Origin: Cyclobacteriaceae bacterium
GTDB taxonomy: Bacteria; Bacteroidota; Bacteroidia; Cytophagales; Cyclobacteriaceae
Length of the DNA stretch: 33,909 nucleotides
Direction: 5' to 3'
Assembly (NCBI GenBank): GCA_018224645.1
Contig: JAGTVG010000121.1
Location: 1-33,909, forward strand
Positions 16,777-25,573 of this stretch are shown in pieces (within the stretch, counting starts at the first letter, position 1; each line of letters opens with the position of its first letter). The notes beneath the pieces are model-generated. The model worked only from the letters and a program-made list of their open reading frames with translations, was not told the DNA's origin and searched no databases. The translations under genes were made by a program, and so were the position numbers.

Positions 16777-17688
16777 ATGAAAACCTATGATGTATTCGGT
16801 ATAGGGGCCGTTACCGTTGATCTGATCGGGAAGGCAGCTTACTGGCCTGGTTCCGGTGATAAAGTACGGCTTGATTCGCTTGAAATGTTTGATGGCGGGT
16901 TGACCGGTACAGCGATTGTAGCGGTTGCCCGTTTGGGTGGAAAGGCGGGGATCGGTGCTAAACTGGGTTATTCTTACTGGTCCCAACGAGCCATAACGGC
17001 TTTGGAAAATGAAAGTGTCGACACTTCATGTATCCTGCGCCGCCATGGATGTGAACCGGTCATTTCTATGATCATTACCAACCAGGAGGATTATGAAAGG
17101 AATATCTTTTTTTCAAGAAAGGGTGTGAGTTATCCCATGCCGGAAGAACTGCCTGATCCTGATTGGTACTTGAAGACAAGCGTGCTTATGATCGATCATG
17201 GCACGGGAAAAGCCGGAGTTGAGGCTGCGAGGCTGGCCTCACAACATGGCGTGGAGGTGATGATCGATGCGGAACGCGTGGAGCCCGGGCTGGAAGAAAT
17301 GTTCGAATTTTGCAATCATATTGTGGTTTCCCGGAAATTTGCCCTGATGTATTCCGGTGTGGAAAAGGTTGAAAAAGCCGCTTTTACTCTCAGAAAGTTC
17401 CCGGAACAGACAATAATCATTACCCTGGGGGAAATGGGACTTATCGGATTGTCCGGCACTCTTGAATTTTCGGTTCCCGGGCACCAGGTAACTGTGGACG
17501 ATACCACGGGGTGCGGGGATGTATTTCATGGCGCCTATGCCCTTGCCATTGCCCGGAAAAAATCTGTTCCGGAGGCAGCCCGTTATGCAAATGCTGCTGC
17601 TGCACTTTCGGCTACCAAAACAGGTGGCCGTGCTGGTATTCCCACGTCGGCTCAGCTTCAAAAATTCCTTCGGGAAAATTCAGGTTGA
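16777..17688 (+). CDS. PfkB-family carbohydrate kinase
   Basis: A 303-residue cytosolic sugar kinase of the ribokinase/PfkB family. The N-terminal motif GGLTGTAIVAVARLGG at 40-55 and the C-terminal signature DDTTGCGDVFHGAYA at 241-255, with catalytic D248, are intact. The region from the signature through EAARYANAAAALS to the GGRAGIP ending resembles YihV-type (sulfofructose kinase) and other keto-sugar kinases rather than fructokinase proper, but this does not fix the substrate. It is the last gene of the operon, 15 bases after the deacetylase, and a 373-bp gene-free gap follows. Its likely role is to phosphorylate the keto-sugar or sugar acid made by the upstream enzymes before aldol cleavage. 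The expected aldolase is not in the window. Confidence 0.9.
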   Translation: MKTYDVFGIGAVTVDLIGKAAYWPGSGDKVRLDSLEMFDGGLTGTAIVAVARLGGKAGIGAKLGYSYWSQRAITALENESVDTSCILRRHGCEPVISMIITNQEDYERNIFFSRKGVSYPMPEELPDPDWYLKTSVLMIDHGTGKAGVEAARLASQHGVEVMIDAERVEPGLEEMFEFCNHIVVSRKFALMYSGVEKVEKAAFTLRKFPEQTIIITLGEMGLIGLSGTLEFSVPGHQVTVDDTTGCGDVFHGAYALAIARKKSVPEAARYANAAAALSATKTGGRAGIPTSAQLQKFLRENSG

Positions 17689-18061
17689 GCAGGAGGAATG
17701 TTTGGAGTTTGATATTTACATTGATGAAATCCAGTTATACTTTTAAAATCAGACTTCCGCTCATTTTTCTTTCAACAACCATCATGTCCTTCAGCAGGAA
17801 TTTTGATAATTCCTTATGAGACAACCTCTTAGGGAAAAAATGTTTACAGGCCAGGAAAATATGAATGTCCTGATTTTTCGTAAGTCACCTTAAACCCGTC
17901 ATTGCTAGTTTGTGGATGTTACCCTGATCTAACCCGTCCGGAATTACAAAAATTACCATGTTTCGGCAGAAAAACGCAACGGGTAAAAAAAATCAGAAAT
18001 TAAATGGGTTTGATTTTATAAATTTTGTATTTTTCTGGATACACCCTTTAATAATCGAACC
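17689..18061. other. Gene-free gap between the kinase operon and the acyl-CoA carboxylase operon
   Basis: I see no credible coding frame on either strand. An AT-rich inverted repeat (AAAATCA at 17989-17995 with TGATTTT at 18011-18017) lies about 45-70 bases before the TTG start at 18062. A weak promoter-like pair (TTTG at 18009-18012, TATTTTTC at 18028-18035) has a spacer of only 15 bases, too short for the usual Bacteroidota spacing. No clear terminator follows the kinase stop. Confidence 0.5.
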
Positions 18062-19669
18062 TTGTTTCAGATCAAAAGTCAAATCAATGTAAACGCCCCC
18101 GAATTTAAAAATAAGCAGGCGGAAGTACGTGAGCAGGTGAAAAATTATCACAATATTCTTAAATCCGTGATCGACCGGTCCTCATCCGATGCTGTTAAAA
18201 AACACAGAGACCGGGGCAAGCTCCTCGCGAGGGAAAGAATAAATCTGGTCCTGGACCCGGATACTCCTTTCCTGGAATTATCCCCCCTGGCGGCCTATGG
18301 GATGCATGATAACCAGTTTCCTTCAGCTGGGATCATAACGGGGATTGGCGTGATCTCTGGTCATGAAACAGTGATCGTAGCCAATGATGCCAGTGTAAAG
18401 GGAGGAACCTATATCAGGGAAACCATCAAAAAACATATCAGGGCACAGGAAATTGCCATACAGAATCATCTTCCATGTCTTTACATGGTAGATTCCGGAG
18501 GTGTATTCCTTCCTGAGCAGGCGCGGGTATTTCCGGATAAATATGATTTCGGAAGGTTTTTTTATAACCAGGCAAAATTATCAGCCATGGGTTTATCCCA
18601 GATTTCGATCGTCATGGGTTCTTGCACGGCGGGCGGAGCATACGTACCGGCAATGAGTGATGAAACAATCATTGTCAGGAATCAGGGCACCATTTTTATT
18701 GGAGGACCGCCCCTGGTGAAAGCCGCTACCGGCGAGGTGGTCGATGCAGAAACATTGGGGGGGGCCGAGATCCATACATCAACATCTGGCGTAGCCGATC
18801 ACCTGGCTGAAAACGATCGCCATGCCCTTCAGATTGCCAGGAATATTTTCAGGACCATGCCGGTAAAATCTGGCTTCCACTTTGAGCGGATCAATCCGGA
18901 GGAACCGGCTTATGATCCTGAGGAATTATATGGACTGGTTCCACTGAATCTGAAAATACCTGTTGATGCCAGGGAGATCATTGCAAGGATTGTCGATGGA
19001 AGCAGGTTTCATGAATTCAAGGCTGAATATGCGCCCACCCTGGTGACAGGATTCGCCCACCTGATGGGTTACCCGGTAGGAATACTCGCCAATAATGGCG
19101 TGTTTTTTTCGGAGACATCCCTGAAGGGCGCTCACTTCATTGAATTATGTGCATTCAGGAAAATTCCATTGATCTTTCTGCAGAACATAACCGGTTTTAT
19201 CGTGGGAAAAGAATATGAACATAAGGGGATCGCCAGGGATGGAGCCAAACTCGTTCATGCGGTCGCTAATGTCCAGGTTCCGAAATTCACCGTCATTGCA
19301 GGCGGATCTTTCGGTGCCGGAAATTATGCCATGGCGGGAAGGGCCTACGAACCCAATTTGCTTTTCATGTGGCCAAATGCTAAAATTTCGGTCATGGGGG
19401 GTGAACAGGCTGCCGAAGTGCTGATCACCATCAGGGAAGACAAACTTAATGCCATGGGAAAATCCCTGGGTGATGCTGAACGGAAAAAGATATACGAAGA
19501 AACCATCAGAAAATATGAGGAAGAAGGTTCGGCCTATCATTCTACAGCGCGGCTATGGGATGATGGGATCATCGATCCTGTGGATACACGGAAAATTTTG
19601 GCGATGGGTATCGCCATGTCGCTGAACCGGGAAATCCCTGAACCAAAATTCGGAATTTACCGGATGTAA
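18062..19669 (+). CDS. Methylcrotonyl-CoA carboxylase-type carboxyltransferase (beta) subunit
   Basis: A 535-residue carboxyltransferase beta subunit that transfers CO2 from carboxybiotin to an enoyl-CoA. It is colinear with MCC beta over its whole length: the [13 protein letters not shown]-terminus, [32 protein letters not shown] at 186-201, [48 protein letters not shown] and the FGIYRM ending are all family-like. The start is TTG at 18062; the first internal ATG is far inside the conserved core, and MFQIKSQIN aligns with the normal N-terminus. Geranyl-CoA carboxylase beta (AtuC) is a close relative and cannot be excluded from motifs alone. It heads a five-gene operon with hydratase, alpha subunit, AtuA and acyl-CoA dehydrogenase. 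Confidence 0.9.
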   Translation: MFQIKSQINVNAPEFKNKQAEVREQVKNYHNILKSVIDRSSSDAVKKHRDRGKLLARERINLVLDPDTPFLELSPLAAYGMHDNQFPSAGIITGIGVISGHETVIVANDASVKGGTYIRETIKKHIRAQEIAIQNHLPCLYMVDSGGVFLPEQARVFPDKYDFGRFFYNQAKLSAMGLSQISIVMGSCTAGGAYVPAMSDETIIVRNQGTIFIGGPPLVKAATGEVVDAETLGGAEIHTSTSGVADHLAENDRHALQIARNIFRTMPVKSGFHFERINPEEPAYDPEELYGLVPLNLKIPVDAREIIARIVDGSRFHEFKAEYAPTLVTGFAHLMGYPVGILANNGVFFSETSLKGAHFIELCAFRKIPLIFLQNITGFIVGKEYEHKGIARDGAKLVHAVANVQVPKFTVIAGGSFGAGNYAMAGRAYEPNLLFMWPNAKISVMGGEQAAEVLITIREDKLNAMGKSLGDAERKKIYEETIRKYEEEGSAYHSTARLWDDGIIDPVDTRKILAMGIAMSLNREIPEPKFGIYRM

Positions 19670-19686
19670 CAGTTTAAGCAGTTTAT

Positions 19687-20475
19687 ATGAAAGATTTTCA
19701 AACAGTCCTTCTCGAAAAGGAAGGCAATTTTTCAACGATCTGGCTGAACAGGCCTGAGAAAAGAAATGCCTTGAATGAAAAAATGATCGATGAGTTAACT
19801 GAGGCAATCACAAACATCAACCTGGAGAATCAGCAACGGTTGATCATCCTACGGGGGAAAGGGAAGGCATTTTCATCGGGTGCTGACCTGGATATGATGC
19901 GTGATGCGAAGGAAACCGCTCCAGGAGTGAAGATTGGCAAAATAAACCAGCTTCCACGTTGCCTCTCTGTCATTTATCAATCTGAAATTCCGGTAATTGG
20001 CGTGGCGCATGGATCAGTATTTGGCGGAGCCAATGGGATCCTTGCGGCCTGCGATATTGCACTCGCCGGAGCAAACACTGTTTTTGCTTTCAGCGAGGTA
20101 CGCCTCGGCCTTATACCCGCAGCGATTGCCCCTTATGTGATGAAAAGAACCGGGGAGTCCAAGGCCAGGGAATTTATGCTCACCGGTAAAAGATTTATGG
20201 CCCGGGAAGCGGAGATGTCAGGTTTGATCAACAGGTCACTTCCTGAAGATGCCCTTGAGGCCCATCTGGATGATTTGGTACAGGATATTCTGGCAGGGGG
20301 TCCGGAGGCCATCAGCATATGTAAATCGATGATCAGTCAGATTGCAAACGTCTGGGATTTGAATGAATCCCTGATTGAAACCGGAAAACTCATCCTGCAG
20401 GTCAGGGGGTCCGAAGAGGCACAAAGGAGGATGAGCTCATTTTTGAATAAAAAGCAAGGAAATTCAGCGAAATAA
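19687..20475 (+). CDS. Enoyl-CoA hydratase, methylglutaconyl-CoA hydratase (LiuC/AtuE) type
   Basis: A 262-residue crotonase-fold hydratase. GKAFSSGADLDMM at 58-70 and SVFGGANGILAACDIALA at 110-127 form the oxyanion pocket, and FSEVRLGLIPAAIAPYV holds E137, matching the second catalytic Glu of mitochondrial crotonase. The first Glu is replaced by G117, a pattern I associate with bacterial methylglutaconyl-CoA hydratases rather than with fatty-acid crotonases. The expected reaction is hydration of 3-methylglutaconyl-CoA to HMG-CoA, or of isohexenylglutaconyl-CoA in the terpene pathway. The gene lies between the two carboxylase subunits (17- and 19-base gaps), the same order as in liuBCD. Confidence 0.87.
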   Translation: MKDFQTVLLEKEGNFSTIWLNRPEKRNALNEKMIDELTEAITNINLENQQRLIILRGKGKAFSSGADLDMMRDAKETAPGVKIGKINQLPRCLSVIYQSEIPVIGVAHGSVFGGANGILAACDIALAGANTVFAFSEVRLGLIPAAIAPYVMKRTGESKAREFMLTGKRFMAREAEMSGLINRSLPEDALEAHLDDLVQDILAGGPEAISICKSMISQIANVWDLNESLIETGKLILQVRGSEEAQRRMSSFLNKKQGNSAK

Positions 20476-20494
20476 AAAGATTAAAACAGGCATT

Positions 20495-22501
20495 TTGGGT
20501 TTATTTAAAAAAATACTGATAGCCAATCGTGGAGAGATCGCTATCAGGATACAGAAAACAGCCAGAAGGCTGGGAATCCATACGGTGGCCATATGTACGC
20601 CTGAGGATGCAGATGATATGTATGTAAGAATGGCGGATGAATCCTGGCAATTGAAGGGGAAAAGCCTTGCCGATACCTACCTGAATATCACCCGGATCAT
20701 TGACCTTGCCATCCGGTCAGGAGCAGAGGCGGTTCATCCCGGTTATGGGTTTCTTTCTGAAAATCCTGAATTTGCGGATGCCTGTGAAAAACATCATATG
20801 GTTTTTATCGGCCCCCCGGGAGAAATGATCCGATTGATGGGAAATAAGATCACCTCCGGAAAATTTGTGGAAAGCCTGGGCGTACCTGTCCCCGAAACGA
20901 TCACGGGAAATAAATCTGAAATCCTCAGCCGCAGACATTCCATCGATTTTCCGGTGCTGGTAAAAGCTGCCGGAGGAGGAGGAGGTAAGGGTATGAGAAT
21001 TGTGGAATCGGCTGAACATCTTGAAACGGCGCTGTTATCCACCGCACGGGAAGCAAAAGCCTATTTTGATAATGAAGAGATATATCTTGAAAAATATATT
21101 GAAAAACCCCGTCATATTGAAGTACAGATCCTGGGAGACCATTACGGGAATGTAATCCACCTGTTTGAAAGGGAATGTTCTGTCCAGAGAAGATATCAGA
21201 AGATCATTGAAGAGACGCCTGCCGTGAAGGTGCCTGAAAAGATACGGGAAAGGATCAGGCACGATGCAGTTACCATCGCCGGCGGGATGCAATACAGGAA
21301 TGCGGGTACCATCGAATTTCTTGTCGACGGGAATTGGGATTATTATTTCCTCGAAATGAATACAAGGCTGCAGGTTGAACATCCGGTTACGGAAATGACC
21401 ACGGGGATTGACCTGGTGGAACAGCAGATAAGGATTGCTTCGGGAGAAAAACTGGGGATATCGCAGGAAAATATACGTCAAACCGGCCATGCGATGGAAT
21501 GCAGGCTCTATGCGGAAGATCCAGCCCGGGATTTTCTGCCTTCGCCGGGCAGGATAACGCTGTACAGGGAGCCGGTATCGGAAAAGATCAGGATGGATTC
21601 AGGCATTTCCGGACCCGGGAATATTTCTCCCAGGTTCGATCCGCTGATCGGAAAGCTGGTCGTCAGGGGAGTGGATAGAAAGGAGGTCCTGGAACAAATG
21701 TCTTCTGCTTTATCTTCCTGCATCATACACGGCGTCACCCATAACATCCCCTTTCTCCAGTCCCTTATCCGGCATCCATTATTCAAGTCCAATGATATCT
21801 CTACCCATTTCTATGAAGAGAATAAGAAAGAAATTCTGGAAAACATGAAACATGAACAGGAAAAATTGGATCCTTTATTGCCGTTGTCCTTTTTTCTGGT
21901 TCATCAGTTGAACACAAGCAGACAAATCAGGCCGGTGAATGTCTGGCAGGAAATTGGTTTCTGGCGTTTGATGATGGAAATACCCGTTAAAAGCCAATCC
22001 GGTGAAATGATTGTCAGCATATTGGGAAACGATAACCAGGGGTTTAAACTGGAGATGGGTGCCAGAGAACTTACTGCCGGTATTATTTCGGCCGTTGATA
22101 ATGATATGACGCTGGAAATTAATGGGAAAACCTTGAGGGCAGTTGTTTCTTCCGGAAATGGTGGAAAGGGATGGGTCTCCTTTGAAGGACAGTTGTTTGA
22201 ATTCAGCCGCCTGGATGTCCTTCCCGGAGAATATATTTTTACGGAAACGGGTTCAGGTGAAAATAGCCATTCGGGGAAGATATTTTCACCCATGCCGGGT
22301 AAGATAGTGGATATACGGATCAGCAGAAACGCTACGGTCAGCAAGGGAGATATTCTTCTGGTCGTTGAGGCCATGAAAATGGAAAACAGCCTTGTCGCAC
22401 CTTTTGACGGACAGGTCAGCGCCGTTCATGCCAGGATGGGGCAATTGATCGGCAACAGGGAATTATTGATGGAATTGGTTCCGTCAGGGAAGGAAAATTA
22501 A
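20495..22501 (+). CDS. Biotin-dependent acyl-CoA carboxylase alpha subunit (biotin carboxylase plus BCCP)
   Basis: A 668-residue alpha subunit of MCC/GCC/PCC type. Residues 1-115 are the biotin carboxylase N-domain (FKKILIANRGEIAIR), about 116-325 the ATP-grasp domain (AAGGGGGKGMRIV, EKYIEKPRHIEVQILGD, EMNTRLQVEHPVTE), and about 340-445 the C-domain (ECRLYAEDP). A middle region at 450-595 corresponds to the BT domain, and a biotinyl carrier domain from about 600 has the biotin lysine K628 in EAMKMEN. The start is a TTG at 20495, the only start that gives the normal MGLFKKILIANRG beginning. It partners the beta subunit two genes upstream. The stop is one base from the AtuA-family start. Confidence 0.92.
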   Translation: MGLFKKILIANRGEIAIRIQKTARRLGIHTVAICTPEDADDMYVRMADESWQLKGKSLADTYLNITRIIDLAIRSGAEAVHPGYGFLSENPEFADACEKHHMVFIGPPGEMIRLMGNKITSGKFVESLGVPVPETITGNKSEILSRRHSIDFPVLVKAAGGGGGKGMRIVESAEHLETALLSTAREAKAYFDNEEIYLEKYIEKPRHIEVQILGDHYGNVIHLFERECSVQRRYQKIIEETPAVKVPEKIRERIRHDAVTIAGGMQYRNAGTIEFLVDGNWDYYFLEMNTRLQVEHPVTEMTTGIDLVEQQIRIASGEKLGISQENIRQTGHAMECRLYAEDPARDFLPSPGRITLYREPVSEKIRMDSGISGPGNISPRFDPLIGKLVVRGVDRKEVLEQMSSALSSCIIHGVTHNIPFLQSLIRHPLFKSNDISTHFYEENKKEILENMKHEQEKLDPLLPLSFFLVHQLNTSRQIRPVNVWQEIGFWRLMMEIPVKSQSGEMIVSILGNDNQGFKLEMGARELTAGIISAVDNDMTLEINGKTLRAVVSSGNGGKGWVSFEGQLFEFSRLDVLPGEYIFTETGSGENSHSGKIFSPMPGKIVDIRISRNATVSKGDILLVVEAMKMENSLVAPFDGQVSAVHARMGQLIGNRELLMELVPSGKEN

Positions 22502-22502
22502 T

Positions 22503-24326
22503 ATGAAAAAAAGCATCAGGATAGGCAATGCAGGAGGTTTCTGGGGAGATGATCTCCAGGCTTTCAGGAGACAGCTTCTGACAGGAAAGCTTGATTACCT
22601 GACGATGGATTTTCTTGCAGAGATTACCATGAGTATACTCCGCAAACAGCAGATCCGTGATCCGGAGGCGGGATATATCGGGGATTTTGTCGATCAGGTT
22701 GTTGAAAATGCGGAACTCATTGAAAAATCAGGCACGAAGATCCTGACAAATGCCGGCGGGATCAATCCACTTGGCTGTGCCCGGAAAATCATATCAGCAT
22801 TGAAAAAGCAGAACAGGTCGTTGAAACTGGCTGTGGTTGACGGGGATGATCTGATGGCGGTTATTGACCAGTTGTACCCTGGAAAGGCGGATTTTAAAAA
22901 CATGGAAACGGGGGTATCATTTGAAGAGATCAGGCAGCAGATTCAGAGTGCGAACGCCTACATGGGAATAATCCCTCTGCTGAAAGCCCTTCAAACTGAG
23001 GCAAATATCATCATTACAGGCCGTGTGACAGATACATCCATTACTATGGCCCCGATGGTACATGAACTGGGTTGGGAATTAAATGACTGGGATAAACTGG
23101 CCAGCGGTTTAATTGCCGGACATATCATTGAATGCGGGGCTCAGTCTACCGGCGGAAATTTCACCGATTGGAAAACGATAAAAACCTGGACCGACTTCGG
23201 GTATCCCATTGTCGAAATGTATGAAGATGGCAGTTTTGATGTCATCAAAGCCGATAATTCCGGGGGGATCATCAGCAGGGATTCGGTGAAGGAACAGATC
23301 GTCTATGAAATGGGTGATCCATCTGCATATATCAGCCCCGATGTCGTGGCTGATTTTACTGCCATTCAAATTTCAGAAAAGGGTAAGGACCGGGTCAGGA
23401 TTTCCGAAGCAAAAGGGTATCCGCCAACTCATTTTCTGAAAATATCCATGGCATACAAGGATGGATATTCGGCAAGTGGCCATGTGATCATCAGTGGTCC
23501 TGAGGCCATAATAAAGGCGGAAAAGGTCCGGGAAATATTCTGGGACCGCCTTGGTATAAGCTTTGAAAAACAAAATACGGAATTTATCGGATTTAATGCG
23601 GCGCACCTTAATCTGGCTGCTTCGTTGGAACCGAACGAGATCCTGATCCGTTTCAGTGTTTATGACAGGGAGAGGGAAAAGCTGGAAATTTTTTCAAAGA
23701 ACATTGCCCCATTGATCCTGAGCGGACCTCCCGGAATGGCCGTTACGGGTGGCCGACCCAGAATTACACAGGTTTTGACGTATTGGCCGTCATTGATTCA
23801 TAAAAAATGGATAAATCCCAGGTTAATAATTCCTGATGATCAGGGGCATATTAAGGAAGAATATATGCTAAGTTCAGTAACCGGTTTTGAATCGGGACAG
23901 GATTACAGCAGGAGCAGGGTTCAGGAGGCAAAGGACCCTGAAGCATTCAATATATCCGGGGAAACGGAGAATATACGCCTGGCGGATCTATGCCTGGCGC
24001 GGAGTGGAGATAAGGGGGATACCGCCAATCTGGGGGTTCTGGCAAGAAGTAGGGAGATATATGAATTTCTCAAGGAACACCTGACGGCTGGAATTATTAA
24101 AAATATGTTCCGGGGACATTGCCGGGGAAAAGTAATAAGATATGAACTGGATAATCTTCAGGCCTTGAATTTTCTGCTTCATGAAGCATTGGATGAGGGA
24201 GGCACCAGGTCATTACGGATCGATGCGCAGGGTAAAACCTTTGCCCAGGCATTTCTGAATCAAAGGGTCCCGGTACCGGTATCCTTGTCAGCATTGGTTA
24301 CGCAGAATTTATCAAAGAAAGGATAA
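22503..24326 (+). CDS. AtuA family protein (acyclic terpene utilisation, DUF1446)
   Basis: A 607-residue protein of the AtuA/DUF1446 family. The N-terminal signature IRIGNAGGFWGDD and KLDYLTMDFLAEITMSIL, followed by TNAGGINP, IITGRVTDTSITMAP and HIIECGAQSTGGNF, are typical. The last 110 residues, from about 497 (LADLCLARSGDKGDTANLGVLA), form the small AtuA-like C-terminal domain found in full-length members. AtuA is required for growth on citronellol in Pseudomonas, but its biochemical role is not established to my knowledge. Its company with a carboxylase, hydratase and acyl-CoA dehydrogenase points to branched or terpenoid acyl-CoA breakdown. The gene starts one base after the carboxylase alpha stop and ends 8 bases before the dehydrogenase start. 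Confidence 0.9.
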   Translation: MKKSIRIGNAGGFWGDDLQAFRRQLLTGKLDYLTMDFLAEITMSILRKQQIRDPEAGYIGDFVDQVVENAELIEKSGTKILTNAGGINPLGCARKIISALKKQNRSLKLAVVDGDDLMAVIDQLYPGKADFKNMETGVSFEEIRQQIQSANAYMGIIPLLKALQTEANIIITGRVTDTSITMAPMVHELGWELNDWDKLASGLIAGHIIECGAQSTGGNFTDWKTIKTWTDFGYPIVEMYEDGSFDVIKADNSGGIISRDSVKEQIVYEMGDPSAYISPDVVADFTAIQISEKGKDRVRISEAKGYPPTHFLKISMAYKDGYSASGHVIISGPEAIIKAEKVREIFWDRLGISFEKQNTEFIGFNAAHLNLAASLEPNEILIRFSVYDREREKLEIFSKNIAPLILSGPPGMAVTGGRPRITQVLTYWPSLIHKKWINPRLIIPDDQGHIKEEYMLSSVTGFESGQDYSRSRVQEAKDPEAFNISGETENIRLADLCLARSGDKGDTANLGVLARSREIYEFLKEHLTAGIIKNMFRGHCRGKVIRYELDNLQALNFLLHEALDEGGTRSLRIDAQGKTFAQAFLNQRVPVPVSLSALVTQNLSKKG

Positions 24327-24334
24327 TTAAGACC

Positions 24335-25480
24335 ATGGATATATTTTGTAATGAGGAACACGATCTTATCCGGCAGACTGTCAGGGATTTTGCAGAGCAG
24401 GAGATCAGGCCGGTTGCACGTGAATTGGATGAAAAGGAAGAATTTTCGGTTTCGCTGACTAAAAAGATGGGGGAAATCGGATTGTTCGGCATGGTGGTGA
24501 ATGAACAATATAACGGGGAAGGATTTGATACCCTGTCATACATCATTGCGGTGGAAGAGCTGGCTCGCATTGACAGTTCGCAGGCAGCTACGGTAGCTGC
24601 ACATAATTCACTGGGGATCGGCCCAATCTATCATTACGGATCGGAAAAACAGAAAAAAAAATACCTGCCCATGCTGACTACCGGGGAATACCTTTGGGGT
24701 TTCGGTCTGACGGAACCCAATGCGGGTTCAGATTCCAGGGCAACGCGGACTTCAGCCAGGTTGGATGGGGATGAATGGGTGATCAATGGGTCAAAAATAT
24801 TCATTACAAATGCCGCAACCTCCATTACCCTGGGCACCACCGTACAGGTCAAGACAAGGGACCGGTCCGGGAGGAAAAACCTATCGGCCATTATTGTTGA
24901 GCAGGACACTCCTGGTTTCAAAGCTGAGGAAATGAAGCATAAAATGATGTGGCGGTCCTCCAATACAGCACAATTGTTTTTTGATCATTGCCGGGTCCCT
25001 GCTGAAAATCTGCTGGGAAAGGTGGGCATGGGATCTGGGATCATGCTCAGTACCCTTGACAGCGGACGGTTATCCATTGCTGCCATGGGACTTGGTCTTG
25101 CCCAGGGAGCCTTTGAAATGGCATTAAAATACGCCGGTCAGAGAAAACAATTCGGCAAGGTTATTGCCAAATTCCAGGGAGTGTCTTTCAAGCTGGCAGA
25201 AATGGCAACAAAGATTGAAGCTGCGAGGAACATGTTGTACAAAGCCTGCTGGCTGAAGGATAAAAAAAGGCCTTTTGCCAGGGAAGCCGCCATGTCAAAA
25301 TTATTTTGTTCCGAAATTGCCAAGGAGGTAGCCGATCATGCGGTGCAGATCCATGGCGGGTATGGATTAATGAAGGAGTATGATATTGAACGGTTTTACC
25401 GGGACCAGCGATTGCTGCAGATTGGTGAAGGCACTTCGGAGATTCAGAAAATAGTAATTATGAGGCACCTGGGTCTTTAG
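24335..25480 (+). CDS. Acyl-CoA dehydrogenase (short-chain type catalytic residue)
   Basis: A 381-residue FAD-dependent acyl-CoA dehydrogenase that introduces the alpha-beta double bond in an acyl-CoA. GLTEPNAGSDS at 124-134 is the flavin-contacting family motif, RKQFGKVIAKFQG at 270-282 the second signature, and LLQIGEGTSEIQ at 360-371 the C-terminal catalytic segment with E365. E365 sits where medium- and short-chain dehydrogenases keep their catalytic base. True isovaleryl-CoA dehydrogenase has Ala there and uses a Glu in helix G instead, and that position is G244 here (LDSGRL, 241-246). It is thus of SCAD/2-methylbutyryl/citronellyl-CoA type rather than a clear LiuA. It is the last gene of the operon, and no terminator hairpin is visible after the stop. 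Confidence 0.9.
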   Translation: MDIFCNEEHDLIRQTVRDFAEQEIRPVARELDEKEEFSVSLTKKMGEIGLFGMVVNEQYNGEGFDTLSYIIAVEELARIDSSQAATVAAHNSLGIGPIYHYGSEKQKKKYLPMLTTGEYLWGFGLTEPNAGSDSRATRTSARLDGDEWVINGSKIFITNAATSITLGTTVQVKTRDRSGRKNLSAIIVEQDTPGFKAEEMKHKMMWRSSNTAQLFFDHCRVPAENLLGKVGMGSGIMLSTLDSGRLSIAAMGLGLAQGAFEMALKYAGQRKQFGKVIAKFQGVSFKLAEMATKIEAARNMLYKACWLKDKKRPFAREAAMSKLFCSEIAKEVADHAVQIHGGYGLMKEYDIERFYRDQRLLQIGEGTSEIQKIVIMRHLGL

Positions 25481-25573
25481 GAATATTTCTGACCGATTTC
25501 CCAGTTGATTATTTTTTTTACTAATTTTAAGTATTGTTATCGTGTATTTTTTCATTTTAACCATTTTTTAATC

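Noticed and set aside
19215-19424. Short plus-strand frame inside the carboxylase beta gene
   Set aside because: It is an out-of-phase shadow of a fully conserved coding sequence.
25505-25573. Upstream extension of the DoxX fusion protein
   Set aside because: The extra 23 residues are AT-derived Phe/Ile-rich sequence from what looks like the promoter spacer; the ATG at 25574 precedes the real domain.
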